Shown: positions 1-12,591, counted from the first letter of the stretch. The stretch is DNA of 64,000 nucleotides from Solen grandis (GCA_021229015.1 CM037783.1:11107324-11171323), one strand, 5' to 3'. A program made the numbers and translations. Notes: generated from the sequence alone by a model not told the origin.

Positions 1-800
1 AAATACTTGTAAGCATATAACACATGTGTTATAGCTTAGATATTGAACTGAACCTTGTCAAAGTACACAAGGTTTAATCTTACGGTATATATTCCGGTGG
101 ACAATGTTTTATGTAGTTTTGTTTAGATGTTTATAAGAATGATGTGTATTTTCATTAATAATAGTTACTTTTGTGGTAGTTTTCCCTCTTTTATTGATTC
201 ATTTTCCAATGATTATAATGCAGTGTATGTTTTGTAAGTTTTGTTTTATTGCACATTGGTCTTAGTGGAAAGATTGCTTTAAAACTTTGCATGGTGTAAA
301 CAGTCAGCCATAAAGGAACATTGTTTTGTTAAAATGACCCTGTCTTCAAATGAAATGGTTAATATATGTATATGCCTGCCTATCAAAAGTACCATATAGC
401 GTTTTTTTTCTGCGGATGTAATATTCTGCGTTTTTGCCATAATGGGTTAGTTTTTTCCTACGGATTATTTTTCTGCGATTTCTGACCTAGAAAGAATTTA
501 TTCCTATGCTTGCTTACCTTGCTTTTTAAAACAAACATCTAATGATTTGAATGGATCCAAAGATTTTTATCCTGTGAATATTTTTCTGCTGATAATTAAT
601 TTCCATGGATATTATTTTTACAGATTTGTGTTCCTCTGCAGAATAGCAGAAATGAATAACCCCCTATGACCATGTGATGCTTATATTCTGATTCACAGAG
701 TGTTTTTTTTATAGGAATTATGATTGTTGTCCCTTTTGGCAAATATTTAATATCTAGAAACTGAAAATCACTTCATTATCTGTTGTCGTAAGTATATTTT
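1..800. other. AT-rich sequence without a recognisable gene
   Basis: No open reading frame with recognisable protein similarity is seen on either strand, and no recognisable repeat end. It could be intron, intergenic DNA or the 3' untranslated tail of a gene starting before the window; the sequence does not decide between these. Confidence 0.5.
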
Positions 801-1264
801 TAGCTCACCTGAGCACAACGTGCTCAAGGTGAGCTTTTGTGATCGCCCTTCGTCCATTGTGCGTCGTCAACAATTTAGCTTGTTAACACTCTAGAGGCCA
901 TATTTTTAGGCCAATCTTAATGAAACTTGGTCAGAATGTTTGTCTTCATAAATCTTGGGCAGGTTCGAAATTGTTGCACTCTTGAGGCCACATTTTTGGC
1001 CCAATCTTCATGAAACTTGATCAGAATGTTTGTTTCCATAAAGTCTTGGACAAGTTCGAATTTGGGTCATGTGGAGTTAAAAAGTAGGTCATGAGGTCAA
1101 ATCTTAGAAAAACCTTATTAACACTCTAGAAGGTACATTTTTGGCCATATCTTCATAGAACTTGGTTGGAATGTCTGTTTCCATAAAATCTTGGACAAAA
1201 TCCAACATATTTTGCTCATTTATAATCAGGTGAGCGATTCAGGGCCATCATGGCCCTCTTGTTT
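801..1264 (+). mobile_element. Short HINE-like element, family I (GCTCACCTG ends)
   Basis: The left end carries GCTCACCTG (803-811) within a hairpin (GCTCACC...GGTGAGC, 803-834). The right end carries the reverse complement CAGGTGAGC (1227-1235), then the perfect hairpin GGGCCATCATGGCCC (1242-1256) and TCTTGTTT. The interior is three degenerate repeats of a unit containing 'TTTTTGGCC.AATCTTCATGAAACTTG'-like text (split here only for description). Subterminal inverted repeats plus a 3' hairpin outside the right repeat match the asymmetric ends known for Helentron-associated (HINE) elements and bivalve pearl-type elements. No protein is encoded, so it must be moved by enzymes supplied elsewhere. 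The class assignment is inference; the end structure is seen directly. Confidence 0.75.
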
Positions 1265-2430
1265 AAGATAAAGTATCCATCTGTTTTTAGACATGTTGAT
1301 AGGATAATAAGGTAAATTAAATTTACATGTGGTTATTTTGTCAAAATATACTATTGAACTATACACTGTAGAAATGATGCCCTAACACCAGTTAGCTAAA
1401 ATTGAAGTAAATTTCTTTTGGACTTTGTAGGAGAAATAATCTGTTTTAGATAACTTTTTGCTACATTGTTTGGGTATATTACTTCACATTCTTTGTATAT
1501 AGTATTTCCTGTATAACTGTCTGTGCCATAATTAACATGTACTTTGTAAATGTCCAAATATACTGTTGTGTTAATATGCCAGTAAACTTGTATTTATCAT
1601 CGTTCAGCCAAGGCAGTGAAGCAGGGGATATTCCTCGCCTTTAATGATAGTTCTTGTAATGATAGCTCTTGTTAAACGTTAAGACTGAAAAGTTATCTTC
1701 AAAAACATTGATGACTCTTTATGATGTTAGGCCATTATTTCAAAGGTCAAGGTCATGAGATAGATAGGGGGGCTTTTGTTATTGTGTATTTCTTGTATAA
1801 AAATTAATTCTTAGGCATATTACTTAATAATGACATTTCTAATGTCATCCACAACATCATGATGTTATTATGCCCTCCTTCAAAGTAGAGGGGGCATATT
1901 GTTTAGCAAATGTTGGTTGGCTGGTAGGTTAATATATATATTTGTTTGTTTGGTCCCACTGACAGTATTTCAGTTATTTGAAGACTGTCAACTTGAGAAT
2001 AATAAAGTGCTGTCCTAACCAACACATGTTCCCTTGAAACCAATTTTTTTATATTATTACTGTAAATATATATTAAATATATAGTATACAATACAAGCGA
2101 AAAATAATTTTGATCCTCCTGATGTATTTATGAATAATTAAGTCAAGTCTATGTGTTATCCTTCAAGGTATCATTTATTTTTTTTTGTTAAGTTTACTCT
2201 CTATGAGAAATCCAAACAGTTCTCATAATGCTTACAACAGTTTTATGCTTTTGTTACACTTTTGATTTATAATTTAACTTAGATTGTCTGTTGTGTGTAT
2301 TGTTTATGAGGGCAATATCATGAAAAAAATGAAATATTTGTGACATTTTCATTATAATTATGTGAGATATCGATCATGAATTTGAATATAAATTGTTTTT
2401 GTGTATGCGTTTTTTAGCTTGACTATTAGA
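1265..2430. other. AT-rich spacer with one isolated repeat-end hairpin
   Basis: No gene is seen. At about 1869-1897 there is a hairpin-forming TATGCCCTCC...GGGGGCATA that matches the 5' end of the element at 34518, so this is probably a fragment of that family. The rest is unrecognised AT-rich DNA. Confidence 0.45.
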
Positions 2431-3203
2431 AGAACATGAGAGCTATTGTAGTCACCCTGGCGTCGGTGTTGGCGTTGCAGCTTTTGGTTAAAGTTTTGCG
2501 TGCAAGTTACTATCAACCTTATATCTCAATAACCATTTATGGTATTGACTTGAATGTTTATAGATATGTTCAGGGGCATCAGACAACCAAGGTAGATAAC
2601 TCTTGACTGAATTTAATTTGAATTATGGCCCCCTTTTAACTTAGAAATTTTGGTTAAAGTTTTGCATGCAAGCTACTATCTAGTTTGTATCTCAATAACC
2701 ATTCATGGTATTGACTTAAAAGTTTATGAATATGTTTAGGGGCATCATATTACAAATTATGGCCCCTTTTTGGAACATGTTACAAATTATTGCCCTTTTT
2801 TACTTAGAAATTTTGGTTAAATTTTTGCATTCAAGCTACTATCCAACTTATATCTCAGAAATTGCTTGTGGAATTGACTAGAAAGTTAAGGAGTGTCTTC
2901 AAGGGCATCAGAAAACAGGCGGATAACTTTTGGACTGATGCAAATTATGGCCCTTTTCTAACTTGGATTTTTGGTTTAAGTTTTGCATGCAAAGTGTTGT
3001 TGTGCTTATGTCTCAGTAACTAGGCATGGGATTGATTTTAGACATCATAAATATATTAAGGGGTATCAGACTATCAAGGCTTTTCATTTTTGACTATTAT
3101 TATGAACAAGGAATATGAAGGGCAAGAATTTAAATAGATTTCATTTGATTTACCAACAAGCATTTTGAATAGTCGAGTGTGCTGTCCTCTGACAGCTCTT
3201 GTT
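2431..3203 (+). mobile_element. Tandem-core element, family V (about 165-bp units)
   Basis: Four diverged tandem copies of a unit beginning near TTTTGGTTAAAGTTTTGC start at about 2482, 2648, 2811 and 2958 (spacings roughly 166, 163 and 147 bp). The right end is a hairpin GCTGTCCTCTGACAGC (3181-3196) followed by CTCTTGTT, the same kind of 3' end as family I. A matching left inverted repeat is not clear, so the left border is approximate. It encodes no protein and is probably a non-autonomous rolling-circle-type element. Confidence 0.6.
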
Positions 3204-4112
3204 GTTGTTTTTTTTCATTTGATTGATTTAACAATCTAATGATTTTCTATATATCTTTCCTTTAATCTTTCCTTTAATGTCACTCTCATTTTAATGAAAA
3301 TACCATATTAAGTGTTTTTATATGTTATTGTTTTATATGATGATGACGGAAACTGTCTTTATATTTGCATGTCCTTCATATATCAATAAATTTTCCTTTC
3401 TTCAGTACTGACAACATTGACAACCATTGTCACAATAACTGGCACATAATATAAAGATATCTAATAAGCTCCAGCCACTTCTAAGTAAGGCGTTTCAGCG
3501 TGTTTTTTTTTTGTTTTTTTTGTTTTTTTCTTCTAACGGACAGGTTCTAAAATTGTGCACATATGTATTTTAGACTATAACTAAAAGATATTTGAATTAA
3601 AAGAAAAGGGGTTACTATGTTCGTTTTAGAGATTAGGCGTGTGGTAAAACATCACCGTTTACTTAAATTTGTTGAAAAAATAACAAGGCATTAATTATAA
3701 GATTTCAGTTCTAAATACTTTAACAGCATATTGAAATAACATTTTCAAAATTTAATTATATTTTTTTTTTATTAAAAGGTTTTCAACGCAGAGATTTTAT
3801 TCTTTTTAGATGAAATAAGCTTTCTAATAATGTAAAAAAATGTGTACCTCATCTTGATTTTTTTTTTTTAACCAAGGCTGCTTTATTTACTGAAGTTTTA
3901 GTCAATTAGGCATAAAAACATTAAAATCTGATTGTTTGGACATTCAAAAGTTGGCAAATATACTTTCATTAATATTTCAAATTTTGGGTTATCCTTAAAC
4001 ATACTGAAAAAAGTGGTTACCTGCTGAAACGTCCTTACTCAGAAAAGTATATGTAATAAGTGACTAGCACTTGTCAGATGTTTGTCACAGTATTTCACAC
4101 ATATAAGTTTTT
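3204..4112. other. AT-rich spacer, nothing recognised
   Basis: Contains several T-runs and no open frame, repeat end or RNA gene that can be supported. Confidence 0.45.
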
Positions 4113-4473
4113 TGCTCACCTGAACATGACATGTTTGTAATGAGCTATTATGATGACACTGTGCTCGTCTGTTGTCAACAGTGTCCTTTAAACACCATCT
4201 CATCTTAAACCATCGACTGGATTTTTACCAAACTTCACAGGATTGATCCTAATGTAGCTCTTGTTCAAAATTATTCAAATTGACTTGAAAAATACGTCAC
4301 AGGTGCTAAAAAGTTTTAAAGATGCATACTTTGAAAATCTTCTCCTTCAAAACTACAAGGCCTGTTGCAGAGATATTTTGTCTGTAGCAACGTTTAGTGG
4401 CCCTCTACCAGACTTGTTCAAATTATGACACTCTGGTCAAAATTTTCCTGCCGTAGGGATCACTAATTCTTGT
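4113..4473 (+). mobile_element. Family I element, 5' part only
   Basis: Begins TTGCTCACCTGA (GCTCACCTG at 4114-4122), followed by a diverged hairpin and a body related to the element that follows. The CAGGTGAGC/hairpin 3' end is missing; the copy stops where the next complete copy starts at 4474. This could be a truncated older copy invaded at its end, or a tandem 5' end. Confidence 0.6.
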
Positions 4474-6698
4474 TAGCTCACCTGAGCACAACGTGCTCAT
4501 GGTGAGCTATTGTGATCGCCTTTTGTCCGTCGTCCGTCGTCCGTCGTCCGTGCGTGCGTGCGTGCGTGCGTGCGTCCGTCGTCAACAATTTGCTTTAAAC
4601 AACATCTCCTCATGAACCGCTGAAGGGATTTTGGCCAAACTTCACAGGAATCATCCTTATGATGCCCTCTATCAAAGTTGTACAAATTATTCAGATTGGT
4701 TAAAAAAGTAGGTCACAGGAGCTAAAAATAGATTTTAAAAAAAGCAAACTTTGAAAATCTTCTTCTGCAAAACTGCAAGGCCTAGAGCTTAGATATTTGG
4801 TATGTAGCATCATCTTATGGGCCATTACCAAGATTGTACAAATCATAGCCCTACGGTGATAAATGCCCCCGCACCAGGGGTCACTTGTTTAACATAGATT
4901 TATATAGGAAAAACTTTAAAAATCTTCTTCTATGAATCCATAAGGCCTAGAGATTAGATATTTCATATGTAGCATCATCTAATGGTTCATTACCAAGATT
5001 GTTCAAATCATAGCCCTACGGTGATAAATGCCCCCGCACCAGGGGTCACTTGTTTAACATAGATTATATAGGAAAACTTTAAAAATCTTCTTCTATGAAT
5101 CCATAAGGCCTAGAGATTAGATATTTGGTATGTAGCATCATCTTATGGTTCATTACCAAGATTGTACAAATCATAGCCCTACGGTGATAAATGCCCCCGC
5201 ACCAGGGTCACTTGTTTTACATAGAGTTATATAGGAAAATCTTTAAAAATCTTCTTCTATGAATCCATTAGGCCTAGAGCTTAGATATTTGGTATGTAGC
5301 ATCATCTTATGGTTCATTACCAAGATTGTTCAAATCATAGCCCTATGGTGATAAATGCCCCCGCACCAGGGGTCACTTGTTTAACATAGATTTATATAGG
5401 AAAAACTTTAAAAATCTTCTTCTATGAATCCATAAGGCCTAGAGATTAGATATTTCATATGTAGCATCATCTAATGGTTCATTACCAAGATTGTTCAAAT
5501 CATAGCCAAACGGTGATAAATGCCCCCGCAATAGGGGTCACTTGTTTTACATAGAGTTATATAGGAAAAGCTTTAAAAATCTTCTTCTATGAATCCATAA
5601 GGCCTAGAGATTAGATATTTGGTATGTAGCATCATCTTATGGTTCATTACCAAGATTGTACAAATCATAGCCCTACGGTGATAAATGCCCCCGCACCAGG
5701 GGTCACTTGTTTTACATAGAGTTATATAGGAAAATCTTTAAAAATCTTCTTCTATGAATCCATTAGGCCTAGAGCTTAGATATTTGGTATGTAGCATCAT
5801 CTTATGGTTCATTACCAAGATTGTACAAATCATAGCCCTACGGTGATAAATGCCCCCGCACCAGGGGTCACTTGTTTAACATAGATTTATATAGGAAAAA
5901 CTTTAAAAATCTTCTTCTATGAATCCATAAGGCCTAGAGATTAGATATTTCATATGTAGCATCATCTAATGGTTCATTACCAAGATTGTTCAAATCATAG
6001 CCAAACGGTGATAAATGCCCCCGCAATAGGGTCACTTGTTTTACATGGTTTATATAGGAAAAACTTTAAAAATCTTCTTCTATGAATCCATTAGGCCTAG
6101 AGCTTAGATATTTGGTATGTAGCATCATCTTATGGTTCATTACCAAGATTGTACAAATCATAGCCCTATGGTGATAAATGACCCCGCACCAGGGTCACTT
6201 GTTTTACATAGAGTTATATAGGAAAATCTTTAAAAATCTTCTTCTATGAATCCATTAGGCCTAGAGCTTAGATATTTGGTATGTAGCATCATCTTATGGT
6301 TCATTACCAAGATTGTACAAATCATAGCCCTATGGTGATAAATGCCCCCACACCAGGGGTCACTTGTTTAACATAGAGTTATATAGGAAAATCTTTAAAA
6401 ATCTTCTTCTATGAATCCATTAGGCCTAGAGCTTAGATATTTGGAATGTAGCATCATCTAATGGTTCATTATCAAGATTTTCAAAATGGTGGCCCTTTGG
6501 AGATAAATGACCCCGCACTAAGTCTTCTCCTCTGAAACCATAAGGCCCAGTGCTTATATATTTGGTGTGTAGTATTGTCAGGGCTAAAATGTTTAAGATT
6601 GAGTTATATCAGAATTCTTGTCTGTTTAAAAACCTTGTAATCAGTTGTAGCAATGGTACTCAGGTGAGCGATCCAGGGCCATCATGGCCCTCTTGTTT
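4474..6698 (+). mobile_element. Complete family I HINE-like element with a satellite-like core
   Basis: The left end has GCTCACCTG (4476-4484) in a hairpin; the right end has CAGGTGAGC (6661-6669), the perfect hairpin GGGCCATCATGGCCC (6676-6690) and TCTTGTTT. After the left end comes GT-rich simple sequence (CCGTCGT and GCGT runs, 4526-4580), then about ten tandem 165-bp monomers (separate entry), then diverged monomers. This layout of end, microsatellite, tandem core and end is that described for bivalve pearl/CvA-type elements, now usually treated as Helentron relatives. It has no coding capacity. The long minus-strand frames over its ends are repeat sequence, not genes. Confidence 0.8.
4720..6530 (+). 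repeat. 165-bp tandem repeat with trimeric higher-order pattern
   Basis: The phrase CACTTGTTT recurs at 4882, 5047, 5209, 5374, 5539, 5704, 5869, 6033, 6196 and 6361, giving spacings of 165, 162, 165, 165, 165, 165, 165, 164, 163 and 165... within the limits of hand counting. Three monomer variants can be told apart: A (GATTAGATATTTCATATG, CTAATGG), B (GATTAGATATTTGGTATG with CATAAGG) and C (CATTAGG, GCTTAGATATTTGG). Their order is A-B-C-A-B-C-A-C-C-C. The monomer length is close to the ~160-bp satellites known in bivalves, but homology to any named satellite is not tested. Confidence 0.85.
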
Positions 6699-6720
6699 TT
6701 ATATAGACTAACAGGATTTT

Positions 6721-7611
6721 TGTGTCGCCTGCATAGCATGGCAGACACATAGGGATCACTTTGTCCGTCGTCGTCGGCGTCGTCGGCGTCACACTTTCTT
6801 GTCCGGAGCATAACTCGAAAAGTATTTGAGGTATCACCTTGAAACTTAAAACATGGATAGATCACATTGAGGTGGAGTGCAGTGCACAAGAATGATAACT
6901 CTGACTTTCGTATTTTCTGAGTTATTACCCTTTGTTGATTCTGAGATTTTATTCTTGTCCGGACCATAACTCAAAAAGTATTTGAGGTATCACCTTGAAA
7001 CTTAAAACATGGATAGATCACATTGAGGTGGAGTGCAGTGCACAAGAATGATAACTCTGACTTTCATATTTTCTGAGTTATTTCCCTTTGTTGATTTTCA
7101 GACTTAATTTTTGTCTGGGGCATAACTCGAAACGTATTTGAGGTGTTGACTTGAAACTTCATAGATCTCAATGGCCTGAATGCAGTGCACATGAATGATA
7201 ACTCTGTTTCTCTTTTTCCTTGAGTTATTGCCCTTTGTTGATACTCAGACTTCATTTTTGTCTGGAGCATAACACGAAAAGTATTTGAGGTATTACTTTG
7301 AAACCTCACAGGTGGAAAGATCTCATGGAGTGCATTGTGCAAGAATGATAACTGTTGTATTTTTGGAGTAATTTCCCTTTGTTTATTTTTTTTGGATTTA
7401 ATTCTTGTGTGGTGCATAACTTGTAAAGTGTTGCCTTAAACATTTATAGTAGATAGATCTCATTGGTCTGAGTGCAGTACACAAGAATGATAACTCAATA
7501 ATGATAATGATGACTACAAACTTGCAACATATATATAATTAACGTCATAAGTGCTTAAGACACCATAATTTTTCTTACAGTTAATGTTTAAAGGGAAAAT
7601 TCCCCCCCCCC

Positions 7612-7642
<31 letters not shown>

Positions 7643-7786
7643 GTGTGTGTGTGTGTTATTTTGTACCCACAAAATAGATTATGCTTTATCAATAATTTGT
7701 CAAAAGATCGATTTTCTAGTCAATTCTTTCATCAAACATGCTTAAATGCAGGCGACACAAGTGTTCCGAGGAACACCCACATCTAG
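6721..7786 (+). mobile_element. HINE-like element, family II (TGTGTCGCCTGCA ends, CTAG 3' terminus)
   Basis: The left end TGTGTCGCCTGCA (6721-6733) and right end TGCAGGCGACACA (7747-7759) are exact reverse complements. Outside the right repeat is a hairpin GTGTTCCGAGGAACAC (7761-7776), then CCCACATCTAGTT, where CTAG followed by T is the classical 3' terminus of Helitron-type elements. The core is about five tandem units of roughly 140-160 bp, each starting near 'TTGTCCGGAGCATAACTC' (about 6797, 6953, 7117, 7256, 7403). A GTCGTCGGCGTC run follows the left end, and a C/A/TA/TG simple repeat (7602-7656) lies in the right half. Frames over this block on the minus strand are repeat translations. 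Confidence 0.8.
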
Positions 7787-9220
7787 TTTCACATAAAACT
7801 CAATGTCTTGAGCTTTGATATTTGGTTGGTGTAATTGTCAAGTGGTCCTATACTATTTTTTTTAAACCATGGCTCTGGGATCAAAATTGGCCCTATCCTA
7901 CGTTCGCTTGTTTATATGCAGGGAGTTATGACAATTAATTTTGGACCACAGTTGTAGTTTTGTGTGTGGATTTGAACTTTTATATTGGATGACCTTGATA
8001 ATGACCCAGTGACCTACTTTTGTTTTTTTTAAGCTATAATCTTCAAATTTTGACCGCTGGTACAGTTTTGTGTAAGGCATTGAACTTTGATCTTGGATGA
8101 AATGACCAACTTTTGAATTATTTAGCTACGATCTTCAAATTTGGACAACAGGTTTTATAGCCTAATTTGTAACTCGCCATGGCACTCATCAAAACCAAAA
8201 TTCATAAAATATTTCTTGATTATTGATCCATGTAGAACTCTGGTTGCCATGGCAACAAAAAGAAAAAAAATATGAAAACTTTAAAAATCATCTTCTTCAA
8301 AACTACTGGCCAGATTTTAAAATAAATTGGTACAGATGTTCCTTGGGTCAACCTCTACCAAAGTTGCTAAAAAAAAATCCGATCCGTAAAAAAAATGGCC
8401 GCCAGGGGCAGGGCTTATTTGCCTAATATGTATAAAGGGGAAACTTTAATCAACATTTCCTCTGAAACCACTGGACAGAATTTGATTAAACTTGGCAGGA
8501 ATGATCCTTGGGTCAACCTTCACAAAAGTTCCTAAAATAAACATGATCCATATAGAACTCTGGTTGCCATGGCAACAAAAAGAAAAAATATGAAAACTTT
8601 AAAAATCATCTGCTTCAAAACTACTAGCCAGATTTTAAAATAAATTGGTTGGATGAAATGACCAACTTTTGAATTATTTAGCTACGATCTTCAAATTTGG
8701 ACAACAGGTTCAGTTTTGTGTATGAATATAAATTATGTTGCTTTATTATTCAGTACGACTATGCTATGATACAATAAATTGTATTGGCAATGAAGGCAGT
8801 GTTTCTCTGGCGGCGACTTCGGCAACACTTAGTGGACGGGGCATATATGTTAACCTTTGTTATTAATTATTAAATTGTTTTTGTCTTTTTTATGCTAAGA
8901 AATATTTTATGAATTTTGGTTTTGATGAGTGCCATGGCGAGTTACAAATTAGGCTATAAAGCCTTTGGACTAAAAAGAAATATGCTATGAAATGTATTCC
9001 GGGCGTAGGTATTCGTGTCGCCAACACATCTACATGTAGTTACAAAAATAGGGTGTAATATGGGGGTTATAGTTTACTGTTAATGTCAAACGTGTTGGCT
9101 ATAATGATAAGAAATGAGGCTCTGTTTAGTAAACTATGACCATGAAGGACTGTTTAGTAAAATATGACCATGAATGACTGTTTAGTAAACTATAACCATG
9201 ATTGGCTCTGTTTAGTTTTT
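7787..9220. repeat. Rearranged pearl-like repeat block with direct and inverted duplications
   Basis: Related to 32950-33300 over 7800-8090. It contains two copies of the CCATGGCAACAAAAAG unit (8247 and 8567, 320 bp apart). A 62-bp sequence at 8093-8154 recurs exactly at 8649-8710 in direct orientation. A 66-bp sequence at 8151-8216 recurs at 8899-8964 inverted. At 9118-9217 is a short minisatellite (CTGTTTAGTAAACTATGACCATGA-like, about 33 bp, 3-4 copies). No gene is supported; the lysine-rich small frames are parts of the repeat. Confidence 0.65.
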
Positions 9221-10505
9221 TAGCTACCTGAGCACAAAGTTTTGTGATCACATGGTCTTGCTAGCAAAATATGCTTTTAACGACATCTCCTCTGAAACCG
9301 CTGGACAGAATTTAATGAAACTTGGCAGGAATGTTCCTTGGGTGAGGCTCTACAAAAGTTACTAAAATAAAGTTGATCCATGAAGAACTCTGGTTGCCAT
9401 GGCTACAAAAAGAAAAATAATTTGAAAACTTTAAAGATCATCTCCTTCAAAACTACTGGCCAGATTTCAAAATAATTTGGTACAGATGTTCCTTGGGTCA
9501 ACTTCTACCAAAGTTGCTAAAATTATTCCGATCCGTAAAAAAAACATGGCCGCCAGGGGCGGGGCTTATTTGCCTTATATGTATATAGAGAAACCTTTAA
9601 ACAACATCTCCTCTGAAACCACTGGACAGAATTTGATTAAACTTGGCAGGGATGATCCTTGGGTCAACCTTCACAAAGTTGCTAAAATGAACTTGATCCA
9701 TGTAGAACTCAGGTGGCCATGGCAACAAAAAGAAAAAAAAATGAAAACTTTAAAAATCATCTTCTTCAAAACTACTGGCCAGATTTTATAATAAATTAGT
9801 ACAGATGTTCCTTGGGTCAACCTCTATCAAAGTTGCTAAAATTATTCCGATCCGTAAAAAAACATGGCCGCCAGGGGTGGGGCTTATTTGCCTTATATGT
9901 ATATAGAGAAACCTTTAAACAACATCTCCTCTGAAACCACTGGACAGAATTTGATTAAACTTGGCAGGGATGATCCTTGGGTCAACCTTCACAAAGTTGC
10001 TTAAATAAACTTGATCCATGTAGAACTCTGGTTGCCATGGCAACAAAAAGAAAAAAATATGAAAACTTTAAAAATCATCTTCTTCAAAACTACTGGCCAG
10101 ATTTTAAAATAAATTGGTACAGATGTTCCTTGGGTCAACCTCTACCAAAGTTGCTAAAAAAAATCCGATCCGTAAAAAAAATGGCCACCAGGGGCGGGGC
10201 TTTTTTGCCTAATATGTATATAGGGAAAACTTTAATCAACATTTCCTCTGAAACCACTGGACAGAATTTGATTAAATTTGGCAGGAATGATCCTTGGTTC
10301 AACCTTCACAAAAGTTCCTAAAATAAACTTGATCCATATAGAAGTCTGGTTACCATGGCAACAAAAAGAAAAAAATATGAAAACTTCAAAAATCATCTGC
10401 TTCAAAACTCCTGGCCAGATTTTAAAATAAATTGGTACGGATGTTCCTTGGGTCAACCTATTTATCTCAGGTGAGCGATTTAGGGCCATCATGGCCCTCT
10501 TGTTT
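9221..10505 (+). mobile_element. Family I element with about 318-bp dimeric core units
   Basis: The left end TAGCTACCTGAGCAC (9221) is a slightly mutated GCTCACCTG. The right end has CAGGTGAGC (10468-10476), hairpin GGGCCATCATGGCCC (10483-10497) and TCTTGTTT. Inside, CCATGGCAACAAAA-type text recurs at 9397, 9717, 10035 and 10353, spaced 320, 318 and 318 bp. Each unit holds two related halves of about 160 bp (one with CCACTGGACAGAATTTGATT, the other with CTACTGGCCAGATTTTAAAA), so the core is a dimer of ~160-bp monomers. The plus-strand frames at 9477-9791 and 9977-10321 read through these repeats and are not genes. Confidence 0.75.
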
Positions 10506-12284
10506 ATGGTTTCCTTCTGTTAACTTGACATGTTCGGTATATGCCAAAGAAAAACAAGCTGCCAAAACACAAAAGTAATTAAAGTTTCATTGAAGACTAC
10601 GAACATTCTTAAAACAGCATCTAGTTATTTACGGATCCATTAAAATGACAAAAAACAAACTTGAACAGTGGATGTATCTAGAATTATTTGTATTAGTATG
10701 TGAATTGCATGTTTTAGTCATGCATGTTTCCATCCACAAAATGAGGTAAAGTTGCATTCTTTGACGTTAGTTGTTTGTCTATGAAATTTATATTATTAAA
10801 CAGATGGATTTTTGTAAACGAAACGTTGTTTCAAATGCGTTGAAGAAATGTGTTGCTTTTTGATTGTTCTAACCTGACCATTTATAATAAATATTCGTTC
10901 AATAACAATATAAATAGCAAGGGTGATTGGACGCAATACAAGTAGTGCTATAAGACTTGTTATTTAATGTTTGGCGGTGTGTTATATAATAAACAATTTA
11001 CATTTTGTACATGATTGGATCATTATAAATAGAGGATTTGTGTTGTTAATTCCATAACTGTGTAAATGAGCTTCACAGTATAATAAACAAGCTCCAGCTA
11101 CATCCGTGTTGGTTAAGATTTTAAGTGTGTTTGACTTGGAATTAGTGTAATTGAAAATACGATTTTTGCTTATTTCTGGTTAAAAAAAGTTGAAGATAAA
11201 CAACAGGAAGAGAAAAGCAAACTGTTTTAGAAAAAAAGAAGCCTTGATGATCTAATGTTGGAAATACTTTCTCTGGTACTTCTGAATATCTTAAAAATTA
11301 TCTCCAACTGTCAAAATTAAAGATGATAATAATGAAAATAAGGTAACAACAGGATGGAGTTGAATCATTTTGTATCGCTGTCCAAAATAGTTATTTGTTT
11401 TTCTTTATTGCATTCAGTCAGCTCATCAATTTTGTGAATGTCAAACTCATTATTTCTGGGTGCACATCACGACCTTACAATAGTTTCGTTTAGGTGGATA
11501 GCTGAAGATTAGCTCCTAAACGATTTTAAAACATGCTGTCATTTTGTTTTATCTCGGCTGTTTACCAAAGAAAAAAGCATTGTCATCACTATGGTCTCGT
11601 TGACGTCGTCGTTGTTGGCATAGTCGTCGTGAAAAACCTAACTTGACCATAAGTTCTAAACTATATAAACTACTGTCGTTAAACATCACATACCTGTTCA
11701 TTGTCACAAGGGCTACATTCTCATCAAGGGCCGTAACTCATTTTGACCAAAATTATCACAAAAAAGAAAAATACTTACTTTAAATGCTTGTTATCCATGG
11801 CAGATGTTGCACAACTGTCTGCATGCGGTGCTCCTGTTTTTTCTTCACATGTTGATTTGTTGCTCTGTGATTTATGTTATGATTGACCTTATTTCTCTCT
11901 TACGTTAATAAAAGTGTACTTTCGAACTTGTTCTTCTGTTCTAAACATTGAAATAGTCAACTCGTCGTTAAATACGAGAGCATGGCCCATCAAGTGATGG
12001 TGTGAATTTTAAAGTAAATGCAAGCCCTTTCAGACTTTACCCTATACCTCTAAGTCAATGGATACTTGTATCTGCATTTTAAGGACCATGATTAAAATAT
12101 TATAATAGTTGGATTACTTTAATCGTACAACACGTGACTTTAATTGTAAAAACTACATCCAAATGCGGAAAAGTTTGACTATGTGGCTGATCATACCGCT
12201 TCATCTTCAGGATACGCCTTTTGGACCGTTAGATATCAATAGTCCGTCGTCGTTCACATATAGTGTTTTGCTCATATTCATTTC
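10506..12284. other. Low-repeat AT-rich sequence, no gene recognised
   Basis: Apart from a short GTCGTCG-containing stretch near 11600, which resembles the start of a decayed HINE-like element, nothing is recognised. It may be intron or intergenic. Confidence 0.4.
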
Positions 12285-12450
12285 TAAAGCGTGGGTTCAA
12301 ATCCCGGCAGGGTCATTCGGATTTTCATGTGAGGAAGCCTTCCAGCTGGCTTGCGGTAGGTCGGTGGTTCTACCCGGATGCCTCTATCTGTAATTAGCTG
12401 GACGTCGCTATATGACTGAAATACTGTCGAAGCGACGGTAAACTCAAATA
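12285..12450 (+). mobile_element. SINE family A, 5'-truncated copy
   Basis: Starts at the B-box region (GGGTTCAAATCCC) and continues through the family body (GAGGAAGCCTTCCAGCTGGC, GGTAGGTCGGTGGTTCTACC, TAATTAGCTGGACGTCGC) to the conserved tail GAAATACTGTCGAAGCGACG. The A-box half of the tRNA-like head is missing. The 94-residue plus-strand frame here is read through the SINE and is not a gene. Confidence 0.75.
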
Positions 12451-12591
12451 GTCAAGTCATTTCTAAAGCAATGTTTAACACCATATCACACCATTATTTC
12501 AAGAGTTATTGCCCTTGAATTATCCACACCATATATAAATGCCCGATTCCGTTTTGAGTAGATATTACAATCTATGAAAGACATCAGCACA

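Noticed and set aside
6641..7417. Minus-strand frames of 108 and 117 residues
   Set aside because: They lie wholly in the tandem core and ends of HINE-like elements; the protein repeats with the DNA period and resembles no known family.
9477..10321. Plus-strand frames of 104 and 114 residues with similar sequence
   Set aside because: They are translations of the 318-bp repeat unit; similarity between them comes from the tandem repeat.
12109..12393. 94-residue plus-strand frame
   Set aside because: Its second half is SINE family A sequence, and the same peptide appears at each SINE copy (19583, 28235).
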